From Eublepharis macularius (Eukaryota; Chordata; Lepidosauria; Squamata; Eublepharidae): a stretch of DNA of 64,000 bases. This document shows, one piece after another, positions 1 to 11,555 of this stretch (the stretch's first letter is position 1; each line of letters begins with the position of its first letter). The notes under the pieces were generated by a model. It saw only the letters and a program-made list of their open reading frames with translations. It made no database searches and was not told the origin of the DNA. The stretch covers positions 126,019,464 through 126,083,463 of the forward strand of contig NC_072796.1 in the NCBI RefSeq assembly GCF_028583425.1, read 5' to 3'. The position numbers and the translations under genes were made by a program.

Positions 1-949
1 GCATCTATGTTTGATGTTTGCCTGTAGCCATTAAGATCATGATACTGGTAGCTTTTCAATAAAGTACTTTTACTACCTGCAGAGAGTTGACTGACAGATC
101 CTTACAAGAGCACTCCCAAGGCCTATGTGATGTTGTCGCACAGGCCCCGGGAGCGCGCACATGCAAAGACACCAGAATGGTGAGTGCTGGGTCCCCCCTC
201 CCGCCACGAGGGTAAGGGGATCTGGCGACCCTATTCTGCTGCCACCCAGAAGCCAGTTGACTGTCCAGTCACCTCAGTTAGCATCATATTCTACATCTCA
301 AGGGTGCAGCGCGCTTACCCAAATTTCCCCTGCCATCCCCTTCCCTCTCAATTGTCCTCCTTTTCAAGTTGATGGCCAGAATGAGCAATGGAGGCAGCCT
401 GAGCTGGATAATCGATAGCAGTCGGATGGGGATACATGTCAATATCCGCCTTAGCCTGACACAGGAAGATTCAGGCAGGCTTCCACAACCCTCAATATGG
501 GAGAATGATTAAATGTTCAAAACACACACCCCTTTCCTGATGGCGGTTTCAGGCCCCACGGACAGAGAAGAGCATTTAAACTCTGTTGCCGTCTTCCAAG
601 ATGGTTGCGCTGTTTGCACTGAAAGCATCCCCACATTATTCTCGGGCTTGTGGGAAGTGAAACAGAGGAGATGGAGGAGCCCAAGAGCTGGTCTCACTCC
701 TCTATCCCCAAGCAGTGAATTGTGCAGCTGAGGAAAGTGAGAAATGGTGCCCCAGGAGGGCCAGAGGGTACGTGTTTAAACGGAGAGGTGTTGTTTGCCG
801 CATGACATCAGACTGAATGAAGCTGACAGAGAAAAGTTAGATGGGGGAGGAAGAAGAGTTTGTATGAACCGGGGCAGGGAAGAAGAGGAGACACTCAGGA
901 CGTGATTTGAGGCATGTTTCTTTCTTACTGTAACAAATAGACTAAGGGC

Positions 950-1076
950 CAAGCTACAAATGACAAATGTCACTTGAACGGCAAGTGGATCGAGTGGAGA
1001 GCAAGTGGAGGGCAAGTGAACAGGAAGGAATACACTTGCCGTTCAAGTGTCATTTGTCACTTGTAGTTTGGCCCTG
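950..1076. mobile_element. Short palindromic MITE (GCCAAGCTACAAGTGACA ends)
   Basis: The arms AGGGCCAAGCTACAAATGAC and GTCACTTGTAGTTTGGCCCT pair, as do the inner CACTTGAACGGCAAGTG blocks. No clear duplication flanks it. The region 1-950 holds no recognised feature apart from an AATAAA at 58-63. Confidence 0.72.
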
Positions 1077-1160
1077 TGGCTGCAATCCTAAACTAGGCAG
1101 TCAGACCTACTGAACTCCAAGGGATTTACTTGTGAATATGCAGGCTTAGAGTTGTGCTTT
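1077..1160. repeat. GGCTGCAATCCTAAAC-type interspersed repeat, fragment
   Basis: GGCTGCAATCCTAAACTAGG then CCAAGGGATTTACTTGTGAA resembles the repeats at 60765-61045 and 62495-62570. Confidence 0.5.
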
Positions 1161-2579
1161 AAGAGTGTGCAAAAATGCTAGGTTTGGAGCCATTTTTGAC
1201 CCCACTGAGACCCTGTGCTTCCAGTTTTCAACTGGAAGTGATGTCACTGGGGCCTCTGGAGTGCATGACCGCATAAGAAATATGGAGTGTGTCCAGTGTT
1301 ACTCACGGAGAGGAAGCCCAAGTGCTGGGGAGAATAGGGGTAACATAAAAATACACTGGGAAGGAGGAGTGAGAGAGAATAAAGCCAACACTGTGGTGGC
1401 AGTTGCCACGGAAACATTATTTTAATCTGCCCAGCCAATTGGATCTCCCGTAGACAATCAAAAGCCCTACTGGGCCGTGCCCTAATTGTCCCCACCTCCT
1501 TTCTAAAAACACTAGGTGGGCACCAAGAAAGGTGTCGGCAGGCACTATGGTGCCCATGGGCACCACATTGAAGACCTCTGCCCTAACCCAACACTGCAGG
1601 GAGAACAATTTACCTCATACTTGCCCTCAGAAGAGAAATAGGTTGCTTCTTCATTGCAGCAAAGGCAATAGAAGTTGTCCTGTCCTTTGGCCATAGATCT
1701 GCCGGGGATTTAATTAGCTTTTTAAAATATATGTCCCACATTCGTTCTTCCCTCAGACTTTCCGTATCTTGGAAAGCCTTAATTTCGGCGCTGCCCTTTG
1801 TTCGCTGAAATGTAGCTTCAGAACTCATTTAGTATTTTCTTTCAGTGAATTGATCTTCCTTAGAACATCCCGAGGAGCTGGTCGAGCCCCTGGCTGCTTT
1901 TCCCACCGCTTCCTCCTATGCGCTTGTTAAGGCAAGCCACACTTACAGCCTGTGCATTAAACGGTGCTAAAATTACTTTCCACCAAGCCACACCACCCCC
2001 TGGGGATAAGAGCAGAGCCACAGTTCTCATTTAAACTGTCATCTTAATGTGATCTGTTGTGACTGTTTATTTTGACAAAGCAGTATACGTTTTAAATAAT
2101 GCTGTCTGCAGCTTTACAATTTTAAAAAATATGTCCTTGGTAGAGAATTTATTGCTTGCTAATGTATAGTTGCAATTGAGATTATCCATCCATCCTTCTA
2201 GCTATCAAAATATTTTTCAGCTTGCACTGTCAGAGAAACAGGCAGTTTACAATGTTTTAAAAGAACAGTTTTTAGAAAGTATTTTGGATTTAGTGCAAGC
2301 TGCTGGACATGCAGAAAAATACCCATATCCTTCTTCACTCTCCAAAGGGGGCAACGTCTCCTCAAAACTGAAAGAGTGCAGGAGAGTGCAGAAGACCCCT
2401 GTGATGGATAGAAGACTGTGCTGCCCCTAAAAGATACGACAGCCATTCCGCTGTTTCATTCCTGAGCCTATGGCAGTGCTCCACCAGCACTCGATCGCCT
2501 TTCCGAGGGGGATGTAATGTTGGAGGGAACCAGCAGTTTTTAATTCAGATCTGCCTCAGCAACAGAGCAGACAGTTGGC

Positions 2580-2732
2580 TGCTTCCACACACGTTGGATA
2601 ATGCACTTTCAATGCTCTTTAGTGATCATTTGGAACTGGGTTTTCGTGTGTGAAACACAAAATCCACTTCTAAAGGATAACTAAAGTGCATTGAAAGTGC
2701 GTTATTCAACGTGTGTGGAAACGGCCAGTTGT
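2580..2732. mobile_element. Palindromic MITE (GGCCGTTTCCACACACGTT ends)
   Basis: The arms GCTTCCACACACGTTGGATA and TTCAACGTGTGTGGAAACGG pair, as do AATGCACTTTCAATGC and GCATTGAAAGTGCGTT. AGTT is present at both flanks, a possible 4-bp duplication. The superfamily is not fixed. The region 1150-2580 holds nothing I recognise. Confidence 0.7.
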
Positions 2733-3167
2733 ATGTACAGACAGTTTTGTGTATAGGCAAGTAAGACTGCCCCCTTTCTATCCCTTTATAGTTCTGTAAA
2801 TTTCCTCTGTCCTAAATCCCAATCCCATTTAAAAAGGGACGTTTCTAAAATTTATTCCATGCACTCTTTGCTGCACCTTTCAGTACATCTTTCCCCTCCT
2901 ATCAATACTTCTTTCCCCTTCTATCTACAATGTGTAATAACACTGCAATAAAGCAATCACGATGGGATTGCACCAAAATCCTTTTTCTGCAATGTTTTGC
3001 ATACATGAATTCCTGTAAACCATTACAAAAAAACTGTGATATGACTGTACATATAATCACATCAAAATTTTGTTTTGAACATTTTATCAATGTATATATA
3101 CATAAATATAATGCGGAAAGAGAGAAAGATAACTGAAGAAACTGAAGTTAACTGTATATATCCAGTA

Positions 3168-3290
3168 TCCTATAGAGCATTCAAGACTGCAGAGGAAGGC
3201 CGTGGCAAACCACCTCTGCTTCTCACTTGCCGTGAAAGCCCCTTGCTGGGGTCGCCATAAGTCAGTTGCATCTTGATAACTCACACGTAC
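3168..3290 (+). mobile_element. 5S-SINE 3' part
   Basis: CGTGGCAAACCACCTCTGCT, TTGCCGTGAAAGCCCCTTGC and GGTCGCCATAAGTCAGTTGC are the 3' half shared with the 5S-derived SINE at 62205. This tail type is the one of squamate Sauria/5S-Sauria SINEs. Confidence 0.7.
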
Positions 3291-4702
3291 CTGTACAACA
3301 CTCAAAAATAAAAATTCAACAATGGAGAATTTCTCGGGTCCACATCATGAGTAAGTAACTCCAAACTCCAAACAAGGACTGGTTAAACCATCGACTTAAA
3401 TGCCAGCTGGCCACTTTCATTGGGTCCTTGTAGAAACGTTCTGCATATTCCCATCCCAAGGCAGAACAACGGCCAAACCACGTCATTCTTGGGGCCTCAG
3501 GCATGAGCGGTCAAGCTCGTGCTCCTTTTTATGCATACCACTACCAGCTGGCTGGACGGTTGCCAAGGGCACATGCCGAATGAAGCGCCGATCAGCTTTC
3601 ACCGCTTGGTTACACCCCTTCAACAGCTGCTGGGTCCATCAGCTGGCAGAAAGCCAGTCCAGCTGAGTTTGGTGCATGAACAACCACATGACTGACTCGG
3701 CCTGTGGCAGCGTGGAAGAGTTCTAGGCACACCACGGATGGAGATTTTTCCATTACAACAGTTGCACAGGGTCATTTAAACAGGCACTCAGACAGGGAGA
3801 AGCTGCTGATCAGCTCGTTGTGCAAACGAAATGATATGTTTATGTCCCTTTTCCATCAGGAACTTGTAACTCCATTAAACGGTAAAGAGGATTGGGCAAA
3901 ATTGCACCAGAGAGATTGCCCTCTCTTTTCTTCCTGCTCCTTCAAGTGTGAGACTCCTCCCTCACCAGCACCACCACTGGACGGCCTGCCACCCTGTCAG
4001 CTCACCAGGCAGGTGTCCTCCAGCCTCAGATGGACAGGGACGTAAGTTGTACCACCTTGGTCCATCTCCTTCCCTGGAAGTGACAGCACGCTCCTGCTAC
4101 CTCTCTCTGCAATTCCTCTTCAGCCCTCACAGGAACCTAACTTTAAAGGATTCCCCTTGCCCCCACCTCCCTGGATCTTCTCCCAATCCTCATCCAGCCT
4201 CCCTGACTGGCCCTTCTCCCAGCCTATCTGATGAGAGGGCAGGGTAGACTCTGCAGTCGAGTGGCCCCACCCACTCCATCCCAGCCTAGGGCTCTGTTCC
4301 CTGCCTGGCTCGCCCCTGCTGCTTCTGGAGCCTCTCCAGTGGCTCCCCTGGCAGCTTGGGACCTGCACCTGCCTGGCGCATGATGCCAGAAATCTCCTGC
4401 AGGCCTGGCTGAGGTTGAGCTGACAGGACAACTGCAGGAGAAGGGTGAGTCAGCTGAGAGGCTGCAGGCTGTTGCCCAGGGATGTGCTTTGGCGTCAGCT
4501 GCCGCTGTCCTAATGGTGAAGGTGGCCTGGAGCTCTGCAGAGGCACCTGCAGCTGAGGTACTGACAGAGGTGGAGCTGCAGGGCCTGAGGCCGGGGCCTG
4601 CTGTTACAGGGCTGGTGTGTGTGTGTGTGGGGGGGGGGTGACACGGGGACAGTGTTGCCAGACATCAAGCACCACATTGAAGCTGCCATGTCTTGAGAAC
4701 TA
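3290..4702. other. Unclassified intergenic DNA, GC-rich from 3930 to 4620
   Basis: No gene, RNA or named repeat was recognised. The open frames here follow from high GC content. A G run with GT repeat lies at about 4616-4640. Confidence 0.4.
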
Positions 4703-4713
4703 ATGCACAGTTT

Positions 4714-4832
4714 CAGAGGAGTTAGCCATGTTAGTCTGTAGTAGCAAAATAGAAAAGAGTCCAGTAGCACCTTTAAGACTAACCAACTTTACTGCAGCAT
4801 AAGCTTTTGAGAAGCACAGTTCTCTTCGTTAG
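4714..4832 (-). mobile_element. Foldback-family A retroelement, single arm
   Basis: This is one arm of the AGTCCAGTAGCACCTTTAAG family, reading in reverse from GGAGTTAGCCATGTTAGTCT to CTTCGTTAG. ATGCACAGTTT occurs at both ends (4703-4713, 4833-4843), though part of the right copy may belong to the element. The stretch 3930-4620 before it is GC-rich and unclassified. Confidence 0.65.
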
Positions 4833-5370
4833 ATGCACAGTTTGTCCTTCAAAGATCATTTTTGTGGTATGCAGCCAAGGCAGTGGAGGCTGGTTATGTC
4901 AGCCATGAGCTGGTAGGCTTTCATCTGATTCTGAAACATACAGACAGTATTCTGTTTGTCTTAAAGGGTTTTTTCCTGTTTTTGATTATTGTTCTGTTCT
5001 TTATGAAGAACTGTAGATGGAAGAACATTCGGAGAGGGTACAAGATAGTAAGATAAGTAGCTGTAAGATAGTAAGACAGTAGCTGCATGTTTATTTAAAA
5101 TGCTTGTAATTCACCTTTCTCCTCACCAAACAGGATCTAAGGTAGCTTACACCAGAAAGCTAAAGCCATCACACAAAACACTAAAAGCAGTCCATAGCAA
5201 ACAGCACAGCACAACTCTGTAAAAACTGCCACCACTTCGTATTATCTTGAGTCAGTCCCATTTACATACCTTCCAAAAAGCTACTAGGATGAGTGCATTC
5301 CTCACAGATTCCAGAAGGCCATTCCACAGTATGGAGACAACCCCAGGCAGAAGCAGTTTTCTCCTGCCTT

Positions 5371-5623
5371 CGGGGCTTTTTTTCTGGGAAAAGAGGTGGT
5401 AGAACTCAGTGGATTGCCCTAGGAGAAAATGGTCACATGGCTGGTGGCCCCGCCCCCTGATCACCAGACAGAGGGTTTAGATTGCCCTCCACGTTGCTGA
5501 GCGGCGCGGAGGGCAATCTAAACTCTCTGTCTGGAGATCGGGGGCGGGGCCACCGGCCATGTGACCATTTTCAAGAGGCGCCGGAACTCCATCCCACCAC
5601 GTTCCTGCTGAAAAAAAGCCCTG
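5371..5623. mobile_element. hAT MITE, family A copy 1
   Basis: This 253-bp near-palindrome runs from CGGGGCTTTTTTTCTGGG to CTGAAAAAAAGCCCTG, with the perfect 8-bp duplication CCTGCCTT (5363-5370, 5624-5631). The arms meet at a GC-rich centre (TTGCTGAGCGGCGCGGAGGG). It has no coding capacity. Confidence 0.88.
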
Positions 5624-5854
5624 CCTGCCTTCATGACATGACGGACAGAAGAGACTTATGGGATGATCAGAATTGCCCAATGGGGTTGTCCTGCGCAAGA
5701 TAGTTCTTCAGGTTTGGGAGTCCCAAGTTAAGAAGGGCTTTAAATCAATATTTTGAATCTAAAAAACAAATAAGTTAGGTAATGTTTGTTAACATGGTAA
5801 TAAGGGTAATGACCGGCATCCTACCACTCAGCTCAGCAAAGTTAGAAGTCTTCA

Positions 5855-6028
5855 GAGAGCCAGTCTGTAGTAGCAAAATAGTAGAGAGTCCAGTAGCACC
5901 TTTAAGACTAACCATCTTTATTCTAGCATAAGCTTTCAAGAGCCACAGCTCTGACGAAGAGAGCTGTGGCTCTTGAAATCTTATGCTGCAATAAGTTTGG
6001 TTAGTCTTAAAGGTGCGACTGCCCTCTT
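5855..6028. mobile_element. Foldback-family A retroelement (palindrome)
   Basis: The left arm GTCCAGTAGCACCTTTAAGA and the right arm TTAGTCTTAAAGGTGCGACT are inverted copies meeting at AGAGCCACAGCTCTGACGAA. The right arm carries a hammerhead-like core at 5951-5980: CTGACGA, A, stem GAGAG/CTCTT, then GAAA. See findings. Confidence 0.75.
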
Positions 6029-6640
6029 AGCCATTTGTATACTATGTCTATTTATGGTTTTTATGATAAGTGTTTCCAGAGAAAAGTAAATTGCAGACAG
6101 TAGTGCCATTTTCCTCCAATTATTCTGTATTTATAGATTATTTTCTGGAATAAACTACAGCCATGGGCCCCGTAAATTCCATCTCAATGTAGTAGTATAT
6201 TGTATACTAGAGATTATGTCAACTGTTGAATCAATTTTCATGTACTTTGGCACTAGTGTATATAGTTTGCTGAAATATGTGCTTGGCGTAGGATTGATAC
6301 ACATTGATCTATGCAAAAGCATCCCCTTCCAGCAAATGGCTTTGTTTGGCAGAGGCAAGGTGAGCCAAAGCATATTATCGAAGCGTCGTATTTCCCAGAC
6401 TCTTCCTTCATCTGTGACTGAACATGTCAGCAGGTTAGAATGCAATGAAATGCCTTCAGGCTCAACATCTCAGTGGTCTCTAGACTTCAGTCAGTCTGCC
6501 CCACCTACCCTCAAGCCCTCTGCACATGGAGGCACTGGGATATGCTGAATCTCTCGCCCTGAGCTCTTGTTGCCTGCCGCTGCTCCAAGCATTGGTTTCC
6601 CCCAGAAGTGACATCATCACACTCGTGGCATCCCTCCATA

Positions 6641-6899
6641 CAGGGCTTTTTTCTGGGAAAAGAGGTGGGGGAACTCAGTGGGTTGCCCTTGGAGAAAATG
6701 GTCACATGGCTGGTGGCCCCGCCCCCTGATCTCCAGACAGAGGGGAGTTGAGATTGCCCTCTGCGCCGCCAAGCGGCGCGGAGGGCAATCTAAACTCCCC
6801 TCTGTCTGGAGATCAGGGGGCGGGGCCACCAGCCATGTGACCATTTTCAAGAGGTTCCGGAACTCAGTTCCACCGCATTCCAGCTGAAAAAAAGCCCTG
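6641..6899. mobile_element. hAT MITE, family A copy 2
   Basis: This 259-bp foldback starts CAGGGCTTTTTTCTGGGAAA and ends GAAAAAAAGCCCTG. The flanking 8-mers CCTCCATA and TCTCCATA match at 7 of 8 positions. It aligns along its whole length with the copy at 5371-5623. Confidence 0.87.
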
Positions 6900-7148
6900 T
6901 CTCCATACCATGTCCTCACCCCCCAACCCTCTTGCCAGTTGCTAGGCTCAGTTTGACAATCCTAACCCCGCCCCATCCACGACATTTTACAAAGATAATC
7001 ATATTTTAAAATCATTATACAAATAAGACAAAGCTCACACCTGTAACTTTCAAGCTGCCCCACAGGCTCTCTTAAATAGCTCAAACAGCCTCGCCAGAAG
7101 GCCCCAAGGGCAGGTACTTGCCTCACTCCCTTTGGGAGGCTGTTCCAC

Positions 7149-7677
7149 TAGGGTTGCCAATGTTCAGATGGTGGCTGGAGATCGCCAAGAATCACAACTG
7201 GTCTCCAGGCCACAGAGATCAGTTCCCCTGGAGAAAACGGCTGCTTTGGAGGGTGACGTCTATGGAAATCTATGGAAATCTACAGCAAATCTATTCCCTC
7301 TGAAACAGCCTTGTTTTGATGCAGGGTGACCACAGATGAACACTGTCTTAAGTTTCATGACAGAATTGAAAACCTAGATGGAACTCTCTGTCTAGGGCAG
7401 TGATGCTCTGTATTCTTGGTGTTTGGGGGGGGGCAATGAGTGGGAGGGCTTCTAGTGTCCCTTCTCCACTGGCAGACCTCCTGAGGACACCTGGTTTTTG
7501 ACCACTGTGTGACACAGAGTGTTGGACTGGATGGGCCATTGGCCTGATCCAACATGGCTTCTCTTATGTTCTTATGAATTATACCATGCTGACACCCTTT
7601 CCCTCTCTAAACCCTGCCTTCTCCAGGTTTCACCTACCAAATCTCCAGGAATTTCCAACTTGGAGCTGGCAACCCTA
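7149..7677. mobile_element. hAT-like MITE (TAGGGTTGCCA family), interrupted
   Basis: The element starts TAGGGTTGCCA and ends TGGCAACCCTA, with the perfect 8-bp duplication TGTTCCAC on both sides (7141-7148, 7678-7685). The left arm is 7149-7266 and the right arm starts at about 7577; a CR1 tail lies between them. An 8-bp duplication points to the hAT superfamily. No transposase is present. Confidence 0.8.
7267..7576 (+). mobile_element. CR1 3' tail inserted in a MITE
   Basis: From about 7385 this matches the CR1 3' UTR found at 24630-24834 (GTGTTGGACTGGATGGGCCA then TGATCCAACATGGCTTCTCT), ending TTATGTTCTTATG. The preceding 7267-7380 part is also absent from other copies of the host MITE and has an inverted relative at 8325-8440. 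The insertion splits the MITE at 7149-7677. Confidence 0.75.
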
Positions 7678-8324
7678 TGTTCCACAGCAGCGGGTCAGCA
7701 ACAGAAAAGGCCCAAAGCAGAACTCTAATGGATACTATTCCAGAGAGAGCAGGCGGGGGGATGGTTAGGAGACCCTGTTGTGAGGAGCATTACAGATTTT
7801 TGTCAGGAGAGAGAGTCCTTCATGTGGGTCATGAAGGGCGTTACTTAGCTTTAAGTCCTACCACCTTAAACTGGATCCCAAAACAAATATTTCTTTTTCA
7901 AATTTTTAAACTGCCTCCCCTTCGAAAACGAGGCCCAAAGACATTTTACAACATTAAAAACCACAATAAATATTATACATTAAAAGGCTACAATACATAT
8001 TAACAATATGAGGGAAAATCCCACAAGAATACAACCAATAAGACAGTGTAATCCCAATAATGGAGACAACCCAAAAAGTAAACAGCCAGGTGGTAGAACT
8101 TCCAGAGCTACATCACGGCTGGTTAAGAACTCGCTGGAATAATTCGTTGATAACCCATTAAAAGACTTCAGGATTTGGTGTTGTGGTCCTAATTCTCAAT
8201 CTGAAGTGCCTAGCAAAGTGGGGAAGGGGATATTTGCAAGGGAGAAGTGATGGGAAAGAGACATATTTGAGGTTAGTCTAAGAGGTACCTCAAAACTCTG
8301 TTATTTTGAGTCTCACGTGGCTTT

Positions 8325-8445
8325 CTGATTTCAGGTTTTCAATTCACTAAACTTAAGACAGTTTCCATCTGCCATCACCCCGTATCAAAACAAGGCTGTT
8401 TCAGAGTAGTTGAGGGAATAGACTTGCTGTGCTAACATCAGACTG
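8325..8445. repeat. Unclassified repeat, inverted relative of 7273-7375
   Basis: The reverse complement of 7273-7375 aligns here over about 100 bp with small gaps (shared AAACTTAAGACAGT and ATCAAAACAAGGCTGTTTCAG). The family is unknown to me. The stretch from 8445 to 9015 holds nothing I recognise. Confidence 0.6.
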
Positions 8446-9029
8446 GCATGATACTCGCAGACAAAGCCAGGTTGCCTGGAGTTGCTTGATCCCCACACCC
8501 CTTATCAATATGCTGGAATGCCAGCCCTAGCCACTGGCGTGATTTCTAAGCAATATATCAGTCGCTGGATCTGTTGCAAGCCTGTCAGGAGCGACGTGAC
8601 GGAGCAGAAAGGCCTGGGCCCTGCAGTGAATTTTTAAGACTCAGAACTGAATGGATGTGAAACTAAAGTGCTATGAATAACGCACAAAGCCATTTGAGCA
8701 TTCATCAAACAACTAGTCTCCTCAGATGGGAACGAAACAGAACAAAACGCCCAGGATCAAAGAAATGATTCTCAGTCTTAAGTCTGATGCTGAAGGCCAA
8801 GCAAAGGGGCACGTTTGCAGGAAAAAAAATTGATAGGAAGAAGCATAATTCTTCCCTCACCTGTTGGTTTCCCTCTATAATCCACTCCCTGCTGTTTCTT
8901 CTCCCAGTCTGCCTCTGAGACAGGTTTCTCAGTCCAGGGGCAGATGGCTATGAAGAGAGGTTGCAGATGAAAAGTAATAATTGGTAAAGGGTTATCCTCT
9001 GTATATACCACGCAGGGCTTTGCACAATG

Positions 9030-9957
9030 CGTTGCCAGTTCAGGGTTGGAAATTCCTGGAAATTGGGAGGGTGGAGATTGGGGGAAATGGGACTTGGAGA
9101 GGGGCCTCAGTGGGGTATAATCATCATCATTATTATTATTTATTACATTTCTAACCTGCCCTTCCCACAAGCGGGCTCAGGGCGAGGTACAGCAGTTACA
9201 AAAATATAATGCAAATATTAAAACAATTCATAAAACAACAGCTCATCATAAAATCAACAAACAGATAACTGTCCCAGAATAGAGTCAATTCCAGATTCCT
9301 GCCCATCAACATACAGGGGGAGGGAAGCAGACAGATAGCGTACTGCAACCCATACGTGGGTCAGCAAATGAATGGGCACTACATAGCCCCGTGCTGTACC
9401 CATATGTTGGGCAGCCGGCTGGTAGACACTGTATAATCCCATGCTTAGTGGGAGGCTCAGTGAGGATCTCATGCAGGCCTCAACCATATGCCTGGTGGAA
9501 CATCCCTGTTTTACAGGCCTGCCGAAATGACAGAAGATCCTGACGGGCCCGGGTGTCCTCAGACCGAGAGTTCCACCAGGTTGGGGCCAGGACTGAAAAG
9601 GCCCCGAGCCTCCCCGGAGCCAGGGACCACCAGCAGATGTTTTCCAGCTGATCGGCGCATTCTCCGGGGCACGTACGGGGAGAGGCAGTCCCTTAGATAT
9701 GCTGGTCCCAGTCCGTTTAGGGCTTTATAAGTCAAAACCAGCACCTTGAACCGAATCTGGAATTCCACGGGGAGCCAGTGGAGCTGCTGCAGAACTGGCG
9801 TAATATGTGTCCTGTAAGGAACACCTGTACATGCAGCAGCATTCTGGACCCGCTGTAGTCTCCGGATCAAACCCAAGGGCAGCCCTGCATAATGCCATAG
9901 AGTCCACCCTTCAAGGCAGCCATTTTCTTTAAAGGAGCTGATCTCTGTGGCCCCACC
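9030..9957. mobile_element. hAT-like MITE (TAGGGTTGCCA family) split by an L2
   Basis: The left part, 9030-9121, runs to CAGTGGGGTATAAT and the right part resumes GCCATAGAGTCC at 9894. In uninterrupted relatives, for example 11024-11256, these two blocks are contiguous (GCGGGGTATAATGCCATAGAG). The right end is incomplete. The L2 at 9122-9888 therefore landed in an older MITE. Confidence 0.7.
9122..9888 (-). mobile_element. L2 LINE 3' fragment
   Basis: Minus-strand translation gives the end of an L2-type reverse transcriptase (LQRVQNAAACTGVPYRTHIT, LQQLHWLPVEFQIRFKVLVL, YKALNGLGPAYLRDCLSPYV). The 3' UTR follows, with CCTGAGCCCGCTTGTGGGAA, and ends in an AAT/ATG microsatellite tail at 9122-9160. 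It is 5'-truncated. ATAAT is repeated at both junctions (9117-9121, 9889-9893). Confidence 0.85.
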
Positions 9958-10730
9958 CGGAGGCTGCAATCCTATTTGCAAATCAGAAACAAATGTAAGA
10001 CTAGGAATCCTGTGGTGTATGTTATGCTGCCCTGGTCAGGTTTCTGGAGAGATTGCATTTTTTTTTCTAAATAAATAAATAGTATCTAGTTCCACCCTAA
10101 GTTGCCCTCATCACACTTGTGAATCCAAGGACCCGTGTGAGACTCCAAGCACATTCAAAAAGCCAGCCAGCTACCCAATAAAGTTCTCCTTTTCAGTATC
10201 CAGTCAGATTAGAAGATGCAAGTGTAATAGAGGGAACTCTACTCTCTCTCCTCCGCCTTATCAGGGAACATGTTTCCTATATTCTCAGCAGGAGGTTAAG
10301 TCTGACATGAGGCTGTTTTTGTTCTCTTGAATACCATGAAGTGTCCTCTCTCCCATGCAGCAAAACCTGGAGGTTGTTTCTGTCACTACACCAGCAGGAT
10401 CTTATTGCTATTGATAGGTGTGTATAAATGATTAATAATAACCTGACCCCATTCGCCTAATAGATCAGCCTTTCAGAGAATTACCCTTCTGTGCCTTTCT
10501 CATTGTGATTGGATGTCTTAATTCCTTTTCTCATTGGCTAAAAAGGACTTCAGTCTACTTGAATATTTAAAACTGACACTTTGATTAATCAGAGAGGGAT
10601 CATATTGAAAGTGGAGTGTGTGACGTTGAGGCTGCTGCTGCTGCGTTCTTAATGGATGTGCAGCCAGCGTAGGTGCCCTTTGAAGGAGTTTGCATGGCCT
10701 GAAGCCATCATGGAAATAGCTTGAGACTTA

Positions 10731-11012
10731 TGGTTGTTGTGGATTTTCCAGGCTGTATAGCCGTGGTCTTGCCACTGTAGTTCCTGACATTTCGCCAGCA
10801 GCTGTGGCTGGCATCTTCAGAGGTGTAGCACCAAAAGACAGAGATCTCTCAGTGTCACAGAGAGATCTCTGTCTTTTGGTGCTACACCTCTGAAGATGCC
10901 AGTCACAGCTGCTGGTGAAACGTCAGGAACTACAGTGGCAAGACCACGGCTATACAGCCCAGAAAATCCACAACAACCATCGTTCTCCGGCCGTGAAAGC
11001 CTTCGACAATAC
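10731..11012. mobile_element. Foldback-family C retroelement (palindrome)
   Basis: The left arm TGGTTGTTGTGGATTTTCCA ... GAGATCTCTCAGTG is mirrored by CACAGAGAGATCTCTGTCTT ... GAAAATCCACAACAACCATC, plus a 3' extension TTCTCCGGCCGTGAAAGCCT. The duplication AGCTTGAGACTTA/AGCTTGAGATTTA (10718-10730, 11013-11025) is 13 bp with one mismatch. The hammerhead-like core is at 10890-10920. Confidence 0.8.
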
Positions 11013-11023
11013 AGCTTGAGATT

Positions 11024-11256
11024 TAGGTTGCCATATCTATGATGGGAAATTCCTGTGAAATTCATGGTGATTTAGGGAGTGGAGCCTGAGGAAGACAAGG
11101 TTTGTGAAGGGGAGGGAGCTCAGCGGGGTATAATGCCATAGAGTCCACCCCCCCCCCAAAGCAGCTGATTTCTCCAAGGGAACTGATCTCTTTCATCTGG
11201 AGATCAGCTGTAACTATGGGAGAACTCCAGGCATCACCTGGAGGTTGGCAAGCCTA
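11024..11256. mobile_element. TAGGGTTGCCA-family MITE
   Basis: The copy runs from TAGGTTGCCATAT to GGAGGTTGGCAAGCCTA, with the typical inner blocks GGGAAATTCCTGTGAAATTC and GGAGATCAGCTGTAACTATG. It abuts the 3' target duplication of the foldback element at 10731. No clear 8-bp duplication remains. Confidence 0.75.
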
Positions 11257-11555
11257 TCTATAACACATTATTTTTTTTAAAAAAAATATTATTATTATTC
11301 CCTTATTTTGTGTGAGAAGGACTGAGGCTTGCTTACAGCAAATCAGTAAATTCTTGGTAAAGTTGAGATTCAAACCAGAATTTTCTTGATTCATAGTTCA
11401 GGCTCTTAACCACTATAGTATACAGCTTTCCCAAGAAGGAAAGCTATATAGTATCATGGTTATACATACATGCAGCCTCATTCCAGTAATAACACTGGGT
11501 TAAGGCCTGCCTACCTACGCATGGGATTAGGTATACGTTTATCCTGCATGGAGAT

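Noticed and set aside
5871-6020. Functional hairpin RNA gene
   Set aside because: The hairpin is the palindrome of a dispersed repeat with many copies, so a single miRNA-like locus is not supported.
10817-11065. Open frames within foldback-family C elements (ETSGTTMPRP and similar), also at 47659-48118
   Set aside because: They are read-through of a short high-copy palindrome, present equally in both arms, with no protein domain.
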